DNA of 64,000 bases from Natrinema gari JCM 14663 (GTDB lineage Archaea; Halobacteriota; Halobacteria; Halobacteriales; Natrialbaceae): positions 19,704-83,703 of the forward strand of contig NZ_AOIJ01000030.1 of assembly GCF_000337175.1 (NCBI RefSeq), read 5' to 3'. The position numbers and the translations under genes are program-made. This document shows positions 26,474 to 36,053 of this stretch, piece by piece (position 1 is the stretch's first letter; every line of letters starts with the position of its first letter). The notes under the pieces are model-generated. The model had not been told where the DNA came from. It was given only the letters and a program-made list of their open reading frames with translations, and searched no databases.

Positions 26474-28953
26474 TGGTTTACGGTCAGTTTCTCGCTTTCG
26501 ACGCCTTTGATGTCCAGATCGAACGTCGCGTCGGCCGGGACCTCGTACTCGAGGGCCGCCTCGTCGTCGCTTCCCACCTCGGGTTCCCACTTGACGAACC
26601 ACTCGCCGTCCATCTCGACGACCGTCGCGCCGTCCGAGAGGGCGGTCGGCTCCGCCGAAACGATGTCGGTGATCTCGAGGGATTCGTTCGTACTCGAGTT
26701 GTTTTCGACCACGACCGAGACCGCCTGTCCGTCGCCGTTTTCGGTCACGTCGCGCTCGACGAGGACGTTGTTCATGATGCGGGCGATCGCGTCGTCGATG
26801 TCGGGCTCGTCGCGGCCGGTCACTTCGGCGACTTTTGTGGCCATCTCCGGGAGGATCTTCCCAAGGACGTTCTGTTTCTTCCGGCGCTGTTGCATCGACC
26901 GGCGCTTGTTGAGGTAGCTCTTGAGGTCGCGGGCCGCCTCCCTGATCGCGAGCTCGATCTCGTCTTCGATCTCCGGGACGTTCGCGACGGCGTCTTTCGA
27001 CTCGCTCGTGAAGGGAACGTTCGTCGAGGCGACGTGGATCATGATTACGACCGGCCCGTTCGGCAGTCCGGAGCCCCCGGGCTGGTCGAGCCCGTAGTTG
27101 CGCCAGCCGATCGACTTGACCACGTCCGTCGTCGCACAGGCACCGCGCTGATAGACCAGCGGCACGCGGTTCGCGAATCGCATGACGTCGCCGGTACCCT
27201 CCGCCGGTAACTCGCCGCCGTAGGCGATCCCCGCCTCGACGATGAACGGATCGCCGCCGGAGACGCCCGCATCGCGGGTCGCGGAGGCGTAGAAGTCCGC
27301 ATCGAACTCCTTCTTGAGACCGGCGGTGATGAGGTCCTCGGAGATCGGTGCGAGACACCGCGTCGGCGGTGCCATGATGTCGGTCGCGCGCATCGCGTCG
27401 ACGAGGTCGCTGGTGGCGTCGCGGTCGCCGTCGAGTTCCCGGACGAGCGGCGGGTCGTCCGGCACGGTGGCCATCACGTCCCAGATCGCATCGGTGACGT
27501 TCCCGCGGGCCGTCTCGCCGAAGGAGACGTCGTCGTACTCCTCGGTGAGGTCGGCGACCCGGTCGACGTGTTCCCGGAGGTCCGTGCGGGTGAGTCGGTG
27601 GCGAACGTTCCCGCCGTCCTCCTCGTCGCTCTCGAGTTCGGCGTCGAACTTGGCGGCGAGTCGGTCGGCGAAGGCGTGGATGATCTCGTCGTCCTTGCGG
27701 GTACTCGTCGCCTCATCCGCGAGGTCGGAGAGGTCGGCGACCAGCCGGGAATCGCTGTCTCCCTCGGCCCCGTCGCTCTCGTCCGTCTCCGCGTCCGCCT
27801 CGGCGTCGATCAGTTCGAGCCAGACCGCTTCGACTGCGTTCTCGCGGACGGTGTCGCCGAACGTCGTTCCGTGCTCGTCCTCGACCGCTTCGGCCGCCGA
27901 TTCGACCGTCTCGAGCAGTTCGTGGTGTGCGATGCGGTCGTGGTCGGCGACGCCGTCGGCGATGGCCGCGGCGAACGCCGCCGTCGCCTCGGCACCCTTG
28001 TTCGCCGTCGCGTCCTCGACCGCGGCGTGGAGGTCAACGGCCTCGTGTGTGGCCGGCGGCCGCCAGCGCATTTCGCGGCCGTAGTAGCGGTCGCGGAACG
28101 CGTCGATGATCGAGTCGGCGGTCTTCTTGCCGACGCGGGTGAACTCCTCCTGGACGAACCCCGAGACCGTCTGGGAGTCCGTCGCCGTCAGCATCTTCAT
28201 CACGGTGCCGAGTTCGACGCCGTGGGGGTGGGGCCGGATCTCCTCGGTCTCCTCGGGAAGCTGGTCGGTCGCGCGCTCGAACTTGAAGTGTTCCTGCGGT
28301 TCGCGCAACTCGAGGCGGGCGTGGGGGTTGACGACCGCCGTGTGCTTGATGTAGTCGTGGAGTTGCTGACGGGCGCGCATGTTCGCCTCCATCTCGAGTT
28401 CGATGCGCGTCCCGTGGGGGCGATCCCAGGTGGTCGTCTCCTCGACGCTGATCTCGGGCTCGTTGGTATCGGTGTCGACGATGAGTTCGAAGTACTCGGC
28501 CTCCTCGGAGCCCTGCGTGCGACTGGTGATCTTGGCGGGTTTGCCGCTGGTCAGTTGGGCGTAGAGCACGGCAGCGGAAATCCCGATCCCCTGCTGTCCG
28601 CGAGATTGTTCGCGTGCGTGGAAGCGAGAGCCGTAGAGCAGTTTCCCGAAAACCTTCGGGAGCGATTCCTTGGTCAACCCCGGACCGTTGTCCTCGACGA
28701 TCAGGCGATAGTAGTCGCCGACTTCCTGAATTTCGACGTAGATATCCGGGAGAATACCCGACTCCTCGGCGGCGTCCAAGGCGTTGTCGACGGCCTCCTT
28801 GACGGCCGTGACGAGGCCTCGAGCGCCGCTGTCGAAGCCGAGCATGTGCTTGTTCTTCTCGAAGAACTCGGCGATGGAGATCGACTGCTGGCTCTCGGCC
28901 AGCTCCTCGGCGATCCCCGGCTCGTCACCGAGTGTCGACTGGAACGACGTCAT
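26470..28953 (-). CDS. top6B: DNA topoisomerase VI subunit B
   Basis: 827 residues. A GHKL ATPase that gates the DNA: '[13 protein letters not shown]' is the N box, 'VEDNGPGL' the G1 box and 'GQQGIGISA' the ATP lid. An H2TH region and transducer follow. A C-terminal extension rich in Asp and Glu (about 350-500) makes it longer than the ~530-residue crenarchaeal form, as is usual in haloarchaea. ATG 28953 was chosen over GTG 28959 because a TTTTA element at 28979-28983 is centred 27-28 bases upstream. Confidence 0.96.
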   Translation of the reverse strand: MTSFQSTLGDEPGIAEELAESQQSISIAEFFEKNKHMLGFDSGARGLVTAVKEAVDNALDAAEESGILPDIYVEIQEVGDYYRLIVEDNGPGLTKESLPKVFGKLLYGSRFHAREQSRGQQGIGISAAVLYAQLTSGKPAKITSRTQGSEEAEYFELIVDTDTNEPEISVEETTTWDRPHGTRIELEMEANMRARQQLHDYIKHTAVVNPHARLELREPQEHFKFERATDQLPEETEEIRPHPHGVELGTVMKMLTATDSQTVSGFVQEEFTRVGKKTADSIIDAFRDRYYGREMRWRPPATHEAVDLHAAVEDATANKGAEATAAFAAAIADGVADHDRIAHHELLETVESAAEAVEDEHGTTFGDTVRENAVEAVWLELIDAEADAETDESDGAEGDSDSRLVADLSDLADEATSTRKDDEIIHAFADRLAAKFDAELESDEEDGGNVRHRLTRTDLREHVDRVADLTEEYDDVSFGETARGNVTDAIWDVMATVPDDPPLVRELDGDRDATSDLVDAMRATDIMAPPTRCLAPISEDLITAGLKKEFDADFYASATRDAGVSGGDPFIVEAGIAYGGELPAEGTGDVMRFANRVPLVYQRGACATTDVVKSIGWRNYGLDQPGGSGLPNGPVVIMIHVASTNVPFTSESKDAVANVPEIEDEIELAIREAARDLKSYLNKRRSMQQRRKKQNVLGKILPEMATKVAEVTGRDEPDIDDAIARIMNNVLVERDVTENGDGQAVSVVVENNSSTNESLEITDIVSAEPTALSDGATVVEMDGEWFVKWEPEVGSDDEAALEYEVPADATFDLDIKGVESEKLTVNQ

Positions 28954-28978
28954 CGTCACCCTGTACTAACGGCGGGGC

Positions 28979-28983
28979 TAAAA
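28979..28983 (-). promoter_or_regulatory. TATA element of top6BA
   Basis: CTTTTAGC on the minus strand, centred at 28981. The spacing to ATG 28953 indicates a leaderless top6B-top6A message. Confidence 0.6.
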
Positions 28984-29072
28984 GCTGTGTGCTACCGGAG
29001 TGAAAGTGAATCCGCAGCGGCGTTTTCACTGCGTCGGTGCCACAACCCGGGACGTTTGCGGGCTCCACCCCG

Positions 29073-29429
29073 TTAGTAGGTGATGATCCCGTAGTCGTCG
29101 GCGACCAGCGAACGGATGCTCGGGTGGCCCTCATTGTCGTCGATCGTGACGACCCCGGCATCGTCGATCGCATCCTCGACGCCGAACGCGCCCGCGCAGT
29201 AGTCACAGGCCGCCGCCTCGTCGCTGACCGACCGATAGAGGTCGTGGTAGTCGTGGTCCTCGTCTTCCAGTTCCGGAATCCACTGGGTCCCGGCCCCGTC
29301 GAAGATGAGTTCGAGGTCGTCGTCGGGGTTCTCGGCGAACTCCCTGGCCGCCTCGAGACCGTTGACGAGTCGCCCGGTATCGCTGTGCGATTCGGTGCCT
29401 GCCAGGATTACGATTGCTGCGTTCGTCAT
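29073..29429 (-). CDS. DsrE-like family protein
   Basis: 118 residues. The pattern 'IVILAGTESHSDTGRLVNGLEAAREF', 'LELIFDGAGTQWIPEL' and 'CDYCAGAFGVEDAI' fits the DsrE/DsrF/TusD-like fold. The paired Cys (CDYC) sit where some relatives hold the sulfur-carrying cysteine. DsrE-fold proteins move sulfur or bind small molecules; this one's role is unknown. A minus-strand TTTTG element (about 29457-29462) lies about 30 bases upstream. Confidence 0.8.
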   Translation of the reverse strand: MTNAAIVILAGTESHSDTGRLVNGLEAAREFAENPDDDLELIFDGAGTQWIPELEDEDHDYHDLYRSVSDEAAACDYCAGAFGVEDAIDDAGVVTIDDNEGHPSIRSLVADDYGIITY

Positions 29430-29579
29430 TAGGGAGGAAGGTATGCCGGTGGACTACAAAAGGGAACGGCGGTCGTGTGCCGCGGTCGAAGAGCCGTCGC
29501 GGCGGCGACTGTCAGTCGACTCGAGGCGTGCGATATCGGGGACGGAACGCGACGGGCGGTCTCATCCTGCCGGATGGTG

Positions 29580-31019
29580 TCAGTGATCGTGGCTGTGATC
29601 GTGATCGTACCCGCCACCCTGCGTAAACTGCCCCGAGAAGGCCCGCTGGACGACCTCCGAGAGCGCGGGGTGGATGTGGACCGACTCCCGGATGTCCCGA
29701 ACCGTCCCGGAGCCGGCCGTCATCGCGACGACGACCTCCTGGATGAGATCCGAGGCGTCGGGACCGATGATGTGACAGCCGAGGATTTCCCCCTCGAGGT
29801 CGATGATCGGCTTGACGAACCCCTCGGCGTTCATCGCCGATCCGCGGGCGGTATCCTCGTAGCGGTAGGTCCGCTTCGCATACTCCCGCCCGGCGTCGCG
29901 AAGTTCTTGCTCGGTGAGGCCGACGCCGGCGACTTCCGGCGAGCCGAAGACGGCGAAGGGCATCGCCGAGTAGTCGACCGGCTCGAGGACCTCGCCAAAC
30001 AGGTTCCGTGCGACGGCCTGCGCCTCGTGGTTCGCGTTGTGTTTCAGCAGATACTCGCCGACGATATCGCCCAGCGCCCAGACGCCGTCGGCAGTCGTCC
30101 GTAGGTACTCGTCCGTCTCGACGAAGCCGGCTGCGTCGGTTTCGATGCCGGCGGCCGCGACGTTCAGCGTGTCCGTGTTGGGAACGCGGCCGGCCGCGAC
30201 GAGCAGTTCGTCGCCGGTGACCGAGACGGGATCGACGTCGCGTCCGTCCCCCTCGGGTTCCGGAAACGGGCGCGCTTCGACAGTGATCGACTCTCCCGAC
30301 TGCATGGCCGCAGTGGCCTCGGAGCCAGTGTAGACGTCGAACCGGTCAGCGTAGCGCTCAGTGAACGCGGCGGCGACCTCCGCGTCGGCGTCGGGCAGCA
30401 GGTGTGGGCGGCGGCCGATGATCGACACGTCGCTGCCGAAGGTGCCGAAGAATCGTCCCAGTTCGGCGGCGATGTAGCCGCCGCCGACGATGACCAGGTG
30501 ATCCGGCGGGGACTCGAGTTGGAGCGCCTCGCGGCTGGTGAGGGAGTCGACGGACTCGATACCGTCGATCGGCGGGACTGCCGGGCGGGTCCCGGCCGCC
30601 ACGAGGACGGTGTCGGCGGTGAGCTGCTCGCCGTCGTGATCGCCGCCGGCGAGTTCGATCGTCCGCTCGTCGACGAACCGGGCCTCCGCTTGGTACAGGT
30701 CATGGCGGTCCGACGAGGCGAGGCCGCGCTCGATCGAGTCGGAACTGCCGTGGACGTCCGCGGTGACCCCGCGGACGATCTCGGCGAAGTCGACGTCCTC
30801 GACGGTCGCGTCGATGTGGAACGCATCAGCCTGCTCGATCGTTTCCAGCACATCGGCGTGATACAACAACCGTTTCGAGGGGATACAGCCCCGATTCAGA
30901 CAGGTCCCGCCGAGCCGTCCCTTCTCGACGATCGCGACCGACTGGCCCTGATTCGCCGCCGCGTTCGCCACGTCGAGCCCCGATCCGGAGCCGATGACGA
31001 GGAAGTCGTACTCCTCCAT
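29580..31019 (-). CDS. FAD-dependent pyridine nucleotide-disulfide oxidoreductase (dihydrolipoyl dehydrogenase-like)
   Basis: 479 residues from ATG 31019. The FAD motif 'VIGSGSGLDVANAAA' starts at residue 7, the redox-active disulfide is in 'GGTCLNRGCIPSK', an NAD(P) motif 'IVGGGYIAAELG' follows near residue 165, and the dimer-domain catalytic dyad is 'HIHPALSE'. This fits dihydrolipoamide dehydrogenase, but no 2-oxoacid dehydrogenase genes are nearby. Haloarchaeal bis-gamma-glutamylcystine reductase, which belongs to the same superfamily, is a real alternative. The last residues (YDHDHSHDH) form an unusual His/Asp tail that could bind metal. Confidence 0.8.
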   Translation of the reverse strand: MEEYDFLVIGSGSGLDVANAAANQGQSVAIVEKGRLGGTCLNRGCIPSKRLLYHADVLETIEQADAFHIDATVEDVDFAEIVRGVTADVHGSSDSIERGLASSDRHDLYQAEARFVDERTIELAGGDHDGEQLTADTVLVAAGTRPAVPPIDGIESVDSLTSREALQLESPPDHLVIVGGGYIAAELGRFFGTFGSDVSIIGRRPHLLPDADAEVAAAFTERYADRFDVYTGSEATAAMQSGESITVEARPFPEPEGDGRDVDPVSVTGDELLVAAGRVPNTDTLNVAAAGIETDAAGFVETDEYLRTTADGVWALGDIVGEYLLKHNANHEAQAVARNLFGEVLEPVDYSAMPFAVFGSPEVAGVGLTEQELRDAGREYAKRTYRYEDTARGSAMNAEGFVKPIIDLEGEILGCHIIGPDASDLIQEVVVAMTAGSGTVRDIRESVHIHPALSEVVQRAFSGQFTQGGGYDHDHSHDH

Positions 31020-31126
31020 GGGCGGCAGACGGCCCCCGAGGCAATGAATACCGGGCCGCGTTTCCGCGGGACCCGAGCGGAATCCGCGCCGGTGGTGTTC
31101 GAAAACTACCGAAAACCGACCCTGTG

Positions 31127-32131
31127 CTACTCCTCTACCGGCGGCCACTCCCAGGCGTCCGCCTCGACCACGCCGAGGAGTCGCCGTCGCCGGTCAGTCA
31201 GGTCGGCGAGCGCCTCGGCGAAGGCCTCGTCGGAAACGGTCGGGATATCGTCCTCGCGCAGGCGATCGAGGTCCGGCGCTCGCGGGACCGACGGCGCGGG
31301 ATCGATGAACGACTCGTCCAACGTCTCGAGGTAGCTCCGTGCGCTCGAGCGCCCGTTTTCGACGAGTGCAGGGTCGAGCCCCGCCTCCTCGGGCATCGCG
31401 TATCGGGATAGCATGAGCGCCTCGTCGAGGATCGGAACGGCGACGGCCGAGGCCCGCTCGGCCTGCTCGCTGTGGTAGTAGTGCAGGATCGGGTAGGATT
31501 TGTGTTGTTCGGCGAGGGAACTGAGATCCGCCGCGAGCGACTCGACGGTCAGCTCGAGCCCGCGGAAATCCGTGCCGTTCCAGCCGGTTCGGAGGACCGC
31601 CTCGCTGCGGGTTCCCAACCCCGTCACGGTGCTGGCGAAGGAGCGTTTGTCGGCGACGGCACCGAGGACTGTCAGGACGTAGGAGACGCCGAGCGTGACG
31701 AAGGCCATTCCGGAGGCCGTCGTGAACGCGCTGGCGACCTCCCAGACGTTACCGCCGTACACGGGAGTGTAGTCGCCGTTACCGTCCGTGAACATCGTGT
31801 AGGCGACGTAGTAGAACCGCCCCCACCAGTCGGCGGGACCGCCGGTCCGGCTGTTGACGACGGCGAGGGGCTCGCTCGAGAAGATGATCGTCCAGCCGAT
31901 CCAGATGAGGCCGATCCACATCGCGAGCGTAAGGATAAGAATGAGCGGGCCGGCGAGGCTGAGCGCCCGGTTGCGGTCCCCCGTCGCGGCGCGTAGCCCC
32001 TTCCAGACGCCGGTCGTGAACCGACCGGAAACGGGGCCGGAGCCGCCGTCGACCCACAGCGTCGTCCAGATGATGTCGACGATTCCGGTGCCGAGGACGG
32101 CGATCCCGACGACGAGAGAGACCGGGTTCAT
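31127..32131 (-). CDS. Ion channel-like membrane protein with TDGNGD pore motif
   Basis: 334 residues. Predicted helices at about 4-22 and 60-83, a re-entrant pore segment at about 103-120, and a helix at about 135-158; the last ~170 residues are hydrophilic and probably cytosolic. The pore sequence T115-D-G-N-G-D120 lines up position by position with the potassium-channel filter TVGYGD, with Val to Asp and Tyr to Asn. It is probably a channel of the Ion_trans_2 type, with unknown selectivity. Its start overlaps the stop of the SGNH gene by 4 bases (ATGA, 32128-32131). Confidence 0.7.
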   Translation of the reverse strand: MNPVSLVVGIAVLGTGIVDIIWTTLWVDGGSGPVSGRFTTGVWKGLRAATGDRNRALSLAGPLILILTLAMWIGLIWIGWTIIFSSEPLAVVNSRTGGPADWWGRFYYVAYTMFTDGNGDYTPVYGGNVWEVASAFTTASGMAFVTLGVSYVLTVLGAVADKRSFASTVTGLGTRSEAVLRTGWNGTDFRGLELTVESLAADLSSLAEQHKSYPILHYYHSEQAERASAVAVPILDEALMLSRYAMPEEAGLDPALVENGRSSARSYLETLDESFIDPAPSVPRAPDLDRLREDDIPTVSDEAFAEALADLTDRRRRLLGVVEADAWEWPPVEE

Positions 32132-33387
32132 TCGGCGACCGCCCGCTCCTCGATGACCGCGGCCAGCACCTGCGCGATCTCGGCGTTGGTCTCGGGGCTG
32201 TAGTGGCCACCCTCACCGCGCTCGACGTACAGCGACTCGACATCGCCGTCGTCGGGGACGAGATGCGTGGCCATGTCGATCGTCGTCAACGCGTCGTATC
32301 GATCCTCGAGTCGCTCGAGCAGGTCGCCGTAGATGGGGCCGTGTTCTGACTCGTAGGTCGCGTACCGAAGTTGCTGGACCATCACGAACGTCGGCTCGAA
32401 ATCCCGTTCGGCCGCGTAGTCGACGAACTCCTCGACGAGCGCATCGAAGAGGAACGCGTGGGTCTCGAACAGCCGCTCGTGATACCGGACGCGAGGGTGC
32501 TCCAGTCGCAGTGCCGACCGGGTCTGGGCGAGATCGAAGTCGATCCCCGGCAGCGATTGGCCGAGTCGCCGCTCGAGTTCCTTTGCGGCCGTATACGCCG
32601 CATACCGGACGTGTTCGTTCCGCTCGAGGAAGGCCGCGGTGTAGGGTCGGGTCGCGAAATGTGGTTTGAACCAGTGATCGTAGTGGAAGTCGTACTCCCG
32701 GAGGACGTCGGCTTTCGACTCGAGATCGAGCAACTCCGCCTTCTCGTCGACGGGGCTCTCGATCCGTTCTAACTCGCCGTCCTCGAGGACGTACCGAGGC
32801 TTGACCGCGAGGACGTTCCCGAACTCCTGATAGTGTTTCCAGACCGAGAGGATGCGCGCGATCGAGGACGCGGTGACGACCATGAACACGTGGTCGGTCG
32901 GGTCGTCCGGATACTGGCGCTTGAGCCGCATGAGCGCCTGGTCGAGGCCGTAGTTCCCGCCGCCGTAGTTGGCGACGTGAGTGTCGAGTTCCGCCGCGAG
33001 ATAGTGTTGGAACGTCTCGTCGTTGTCGACCTCCCGGCAGAAGCAGTAGGAGTCGCCGTAGGTCGAGACGGTGAGCTCGGCGTCGGGGTCGCGCGCTGCC
33101 GCCGGACAGACCCGGCTCGCGTACTCGTCGGTGGCGTAGGTCACGACGCTCCGGACCTCCTCGCCGGGAAGATGGTCACCGGTGTCTTTCTGTTTTTTCC
33201 GGTTCGGCTGGGGACACCAGCCCAGTTCGGGGTCGAAGCTGCTGAACTTGTCCAGTAACTCCCGATCGATCTCGGGGAACTCCTCGGTGGCGACCGACGG
33301 AATCACTTCGAGCGCCCGATACGACACGACCTCGAGAACCACCGCACAACCGACGAGAACGAGCACGCCGGCGACGAGCGGAAGCAT
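32128..33387 (-). CDS. Membrane-anchored SGNH-hydrolase-like protein
   Basis: 419 residues. One N-terminal hydrophobic segment (about 3-21) should anchor or export the protein. The SGNH/GDSL blocks are visible: 'TYGDSYCF' (Ser113 as nucleophile candidate), 'YGGGNYGL' (Asn145) and, near the C-terminus, 'GEGGHYSPETN' (His395, with Glu392 in the place of the usual Asp). Related families deacylate or O-acylate carbohydrates and lipids outside the membrane. The next gene is an ion channel and the two overlap by 4 bases. The substrate is unknown. Confidence 0.75.
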   Translation of the reverse strand: MLPLVAGVLVLVGCAVVLEVVSYRALEVIPSVATEEFPEIDRELLDKFSSFDPELGWCPQPNRKKQKDTGDHLPGEEVRSVVTYATDEYASRVCPAAARDPDAELTVSTYGDSYCFCREVDNDETFQHYLAAELDTHVANYGGGNYGLDQALMRLKRQYPDDPTDHVFMVVTASSIARILSVWKHYQEFGNVLAVKPRYVLEDGELERIESPVDEKAELLDLESKADVLREYDFHYDHWFKPHFATRPYTAAFLERNEHVRYAAYTAAKELERRLGQSLPGIDFDLAQTRSALRLEHPRVRYHERLFETHAFLFDALVEEFVDYAAERDFEPTFVMVQQLRYATYESEHGPIYGDLLERLEDRYDALTTIDMATHLVPDDGDVESLYVERGEGGHYSPETNAEIAQVLAAVIEERAVAE

Positions 33388-33651
33388 CGGCCCAGCCTAC
33401 CAGAACGGGGGATAAGTCGATTGTGCTGGAGCATGCCACATTCGGAACGACGGCGACGGCCGTCCCGTTTCGCTCCGGTGGACCGGATCGGCGAGGGTCT
33501 CGACGGGCAACTCCCGACGAGGGAAGGGGGCAGTCGAGACGCACGAACGGTCCAGTGAGCGGGCCGAAAAGCAGTTCGGACGGCGGTGAGACCCGTTCCC
33601 GACGTCTCCACACCGGGACCGCTGACTCCGTCGCCCGCCAACGGGCCGCTC

Positions 33652-34890
33652 TCAGAGGAGGTCGACGATCGATCGAGTCAGCGATTCGGCCGTCACGAGC
33701 GAGATCAGGAACATCAGCACCACGGCGGCGAGGAAGACCGCTTGCTCGAGTCGACTCGGATCGACGTATCGCTTGATCGCCGCGAACAGCGCCAGCGCCG
33801 TGATCGGCAGGCCGATGACACCGTTGACCGCGGGCATCAGGAGCGCCAGTCTGACGGGTGTGAACTCGGTAAACGCCAGGATCGGGATCGCAAGGGCGAC
33901 GGAGAGCCCGATGAGGAAGTGAACGGTCCGGCGGAAATGCATGTCGCCGAACTGCGTGTGCAGTGCGTAGGATTGGGGCACCATGAACCCGGCGGCGAAC
34001 AGCGTGCCAGTCGCGCTGGTAAAGGATGCAGCGCCGACGGCGAGGACGAACACGCCGAGGACCCACGGTCCGATCATGTCCATGAGCGGCTGTGCGGGTG
34101 CGGTTAGCGTGAGCGTCCCGTCGGGAACGGCCATCGCCGCCGCGATGATCACCGTCGCGCTGAGGACGACGACGGCGGCCAGTCCGAACGTGTGGTCTTT
34201 CCGGTACCGGGAGACGGCCTCCCAGTCCTTTTCGTGTTGCATGCTCGTCTGAATGAAGAAGTTCGGATAGTAGACCGTCGTCCCCATCAGCGCGATGATC
34301 ATCGTCAGGTAGTCGAAGTCAGCGGAAATCGTCGGGACGAAACCGAGGGCGACCCCTCCAAGCGACGGCTGGAGGTTCGCGACGATAACGAGATACGAGG
34401 CGAAGATCCCGAGCACGAGCGTGGCAATGACGCCCTCGATACGGCTGTAGACGCGGAGTTCGACCAGCGAGATCCCGAGCGCAGCCATGACGATAATTCC
34501 CACGTACAAGCTCGAGAGCGGGGTGAGAAAGACCAGTGCGGCCCCGGCGAGCGCGTAGTTGGCGACGCTCCAGAACTGCATGATGAATGCGATCCCGATG
34601 GCGAACGGTTTCGCCGCCGTCGGCCCGATCACGTCCCTGATGTACTCCATGAGCGGTTGGTTTCTCGCCGCCAGCCGGGCCGACATTTCGTGCATCGTTA
34701 GCCCGACGGCGAGCGCCAGCGGCATGACCCACAACAGACCGAACCCGAAGCTGACGCCCGCCTGCGTCAGAATGTACACGGACCCGGCTCCGAAAATATT
34801 CGCCGCAAGGAGGAGCCCGAGCCCGTATTGCTGAATGGTTTCTTTGGCCTTTTCGACGGAAACGTCCACCGCGGTACTGTGTTTTTCCAT
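33652..34890 (-). CDS. Nramp-family transporter, divergent second paralogue
   Basis: 412 residues from ATG 34890, about 11 membrane helices. TM1 reads 'LLAANIFGAGSVYILTQAG' and TM6 'IALMGTTVYYPNFFIQTS', so again the DPGN and MPHN metal motifs are missing. The two in this window are dissimilar in these helices, so they are probably different subfamilies. Substrate unknown; divalent cation transport is only the family default. The frame is open 30 codons upstream, but that part is basic and not membrane-like. Divergent from psmA. Confidence 0.78.
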   Translation of the reverse strand: MEKHSTAVDVSVEKAKETIQQYGLGLLLAANIFGAGSVYILTQAGVSFGFGLLWVMPLALAVGLTMHEMSARLAARNQPLMEYIRDVIGPTAAKPFAIGIAFIMQFWSVANYALAGAALVFLTPLSSLYVGIIVMAALGISLVELRVYSRIEGVIATLVLGIFASYLVIVANLQPSLGGVALGFVPTISADFDYLTMIIALMGTTVYYPNFFIQTSMQHEKDWEAVSRYRKDHTFGLAAVVVLSATVIIAAAMAVPDGTLTLTAPAQPLMDMIGPWVLGVFVLAVGAASFTSATGTLFAAGFMVPQSYALHTQFGDMHFRRTVHFLIGLSVALAIPILAFTEFTPVRLALLMPAVNGVIGLPITALALFAAIKRYVDPSRLEQAVFLAAVVLMFLISLVTAESLTRSIVDLL

Positions 34891-35309
34891 GAGTCGTGGC
34901 GTCCCGAAAAGCGGCAGGTGTCTCGGCCACCTCGAGCCACCGACGGCCGCCGGTCGCGAGGCGGGCCGGCCGGAATGCACGCACCTGTACGGAATGCTGT
35001 ACCGGAACGACGGCCGGGGATCGGTTGAGGGGAACGCTTGAGATAGCAGACGGCTCTTTCGGTGGCCGGCTCGAGAACGGTCGTCGGCACCGGAATCCGA
35101 TACGTGTCTTGGAAACGGGTGCGACGCCGTCGGACCGTGCGGACGACCGCCGAGCGGCTCCGAACGACCACGCCGCGATCCCGCGCTCGCGGCGTATGCT
35201 GGCAGTACGTTCTTGTGTGTCCGGGACGGACCGACCGTCGTAGGCCAGGTTGCCTTCAGAAGAAGGCCTATATATTTCTATCCCTTACCAGAGGTGAAGA
35301 CTGAAATCT
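34891..35309. other. Divergent intergenic region, Nramp-family gene 2 / psmA
   Basis: 419 bases. It contains a strong TATA element for psmA at 35269-35277. I see no clear TATA for the leftward transporter and no supported gene or RNA in between. Confidence 0.5.
35269..35277 (+). promoter_or_regulatory. TATA element of psmA-psmB
   Basis: TATATATTT, about 37 bases before ATG 35310. Transcription should start near 35299, leaving a leader of about 10 bases. A GAGGTGA sequence at 35291-35297 precedes the start by 12 bases. Confidence 0.7.
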
Positions 35310-36053
35310 ATGCAAGGACAATCCAATCAGCAGGCGTACGATCGGGGAATCACCATTTTCTCCCCGGACGGACGCCTCTACCAGGTCGAGTACGCCCGCG
35401 AGGCCGTCAAGCGCGGCACCGCGAGCGTCGGTCTTCGAACGTCCGATGGCGTCGTTCTCGCCGCCAATCGGCAGGTCAGTTCGCCGCTCATGGAACGCGA
35501 GAGCGTCGAAAAGATCCACAAGGCCGACGACCACGTCGGCGTCGCGAGCGCCGGTCACGTCGCCGACGCCCGCCAACTCGTCGATCTCGCTCGCCGCCGC
35601 GCGCAGGGAGAACAGCTCCGGTACGGCCAGCGAATCGGCGTCGAAACGCTGACCCGTGCGGTCACCGACCACATCCAGGAGTACACACAGACCGGCGGTG
35701 CCCGGCCGTTCGGCGTCGCCCTCCTCGTCGGCGGCATCGACGACGGCGAGCCGAAACTGTTCGAGACCGACCCTTCGGGGACGGACTACGAGTGGAAGGC
35801 GGCCGCCATCGGCGGCGATCGCGACACCATCCAGGGCTACCTTGAGGAGCACTACCGTGAAGACCTCGACGTCGACGGCGGCATCGAACTCGCCTTGAGC
35901 GCGCTCAGCGCGGCCGAGGACGACCTCGTCGACGCCGTCGACGTCGATGTCGCGACGGTCACGACCGACGACGAATCGTTCCACTCGGTCGAACCCGACC
36001 GCCTCGAGTCGATCCTCGCGGAGATCGACACGCCGGAGGAGACCGATGAATAA
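35310..36053 (+). CDS. psmA: Proteasome alpha subunit
   Basis: 247 residues. Outer-ring subunit of the 20S core; its N-terminus gates the channel and docks the PAN ATPase. The proteasome alpha signature 'YDRGITIFSPDGRLYQVEYA' spans residues 10-29. 'KRGTASVGLR' starts the Ntn-fold, and there is no catalytic Thr, as expected for alpha. The acidic C-terminus is usual in haloarchaea. It overlaps psmB by 8 bases (ATGAATAA), so alpha and beta should be made together in fixed ratio. Confidence 0.97.
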   Translation: MQGQSNQQAYDRGITIFSPDGRLYQVEYAREAVKRGTASVGLRTSDGVVLAANRQVSSPLMERESVEKIHKADDHVGVASAGHVADARQLVDLARRRAQGEQLRYGQRIGVETLTRAVTDHIQEYTQTGGARPFGVALLVGGIDDGEPKLFETDPSGTDYEWKAAAIGGDRDTIQGYLEEHYREDLDVDGGIELALSALSAAEDDLVDAVDVDVATVTTDDESFHSVEPDRLESILAEIDTPEETDE

